Shown here piece after piece: positions 63,976 to 64,000 of a DNA stretch of 64,000 bases. How positions within the stretch are numbered: the first letter of the stretch is position 1; each line of letters opens with the position of its first letter. The notes under the pieces are model-generated. The model had not been told where the DNA came from, ran no database searches, and saw only the letters and a list, made by a program, of their open reading frames with translations. A program made the position numbers and the translations under genes. The DNA is from Marinomonas sp. TW1 (lineage in GTDB: Bacteria > Pseudomonadota > Gammaproteobacteria > Pseudomonadales > Marinomonadaceae): the NCBI RefSeq assembly GCF_001625355.1, contig NZ_JSEE01000018.1, positions 19,108 through 83,107 of the forward strand. Direction: 5' to 3'.

Positions 63976-64000
63976 AACTGAAGAGTTTGATCATGGCTCA
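63976..64000 (+). rRNA. 16S ribosomal RNA, first 25 bases (runs off the window)
   Basis: The last bases contain GAAGAGTTTGATCATGGCTC, the universal 5' end of bacterial 16S rRNA. The first base is placed by comparison with E. coli and could be off by a few nucleotides. Confidence 0.95.

Noticed and set aside
1..64000. CRISPR arrays, insertion sequences or prophage
   Set aside because: No spaced direct repeats, transposase or integrase motifs, or phage genes were seen on reading both strands.

Overview
The window is about 64 kb of ordinary, gene-dense chromosome from a gammaproteobacterium. The gene neighbourhoods point to an Oceanospirillales marine bacterium close to Marinomonas. The evidence is Pseudomonas-like synteny (metX-metW-rdgB-hemW; rsmD-M16-ftsY-ftsE-ftsX-rpoH; gshB-tonB; tkt-epd-pgk-fba), moderate GC and two chemoreceptors. 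The genus is an inference; the class is well supported. I found no insertion sequences, prophage or CRISPR arrays.

Layout. 1-4 kb: the start of yicC, divergent rph, a small secreted protein and a lipoprotein 5'-nucleotidase (ushA). 4-11 kb: a gltR-gtrS two-component system and the glucose-type ABC transporter gtsABCD, all on the minus strand. 11-20 kb (plus): a fructokinase, an alpha-glucoside ABC transporter (aglE-F-G-K), a GH13 alpha-glucosidase and a LacI regulator. Together these look like a sucrose or alpha-glucoside catabolic locus. 20-23.3 kb (minus): a GDT1/UPF0016 manganese exporter, a cNMP/CBS/DUF294 protein and a DnaQ-like exonuclease behind a clear yybP-ykoY manganese riboswitch. 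23.4-31 kb (minus): a BCCT osmolyte transporter, metX-metW-rdgB-hemW and a chemoreceptor. 31-40.8 kb: rsmD with an inactive M16 protein, divergent ftsY-ftsE-ftsX-rpoH, then gshB-tonB and a TolC-family protein. 40.9-49 kb: rsmE and metK (with an attenuator-like leader), divergent tkt-epd-pgk-fba, and tRNA-Leu(UAG). 49-54.6 kb: a LuxP-like binding protein, a LuxQ-like hybrid sensor without catalytic residues, mtnN and an unknown surface protein. 54.7-59.3 kb: trmA, serA and a second chemoreceptor. 59.6-63.6 kb: a polyamine-type ABC transporter. 63.7 kb to the end: an rrn promoter, boxA and the first bases of 16S rRNA.

The most interesting region is 49.2-54.6 kb. A LuxP homologue with most AI-2 ligand positions changed sits upstream of a LuxQ-sized protein that keeps the sensor architecture but has lost the phospho-accepting His, the ATP-binding boxes and the receiver Asp. 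It is co-directional with mtnN, whose product makes the precursor of AI-2. This looks like a non-phosphorelay descendant of LuxPQ. Other notable signals are the manganese riboswitch operon with two competing leader helices, a terminator/antiterminator pair in the metK leader, stem-loops after the binding-protein gene in all three ABC operons, and several unassigned operator-like inverted repeats.
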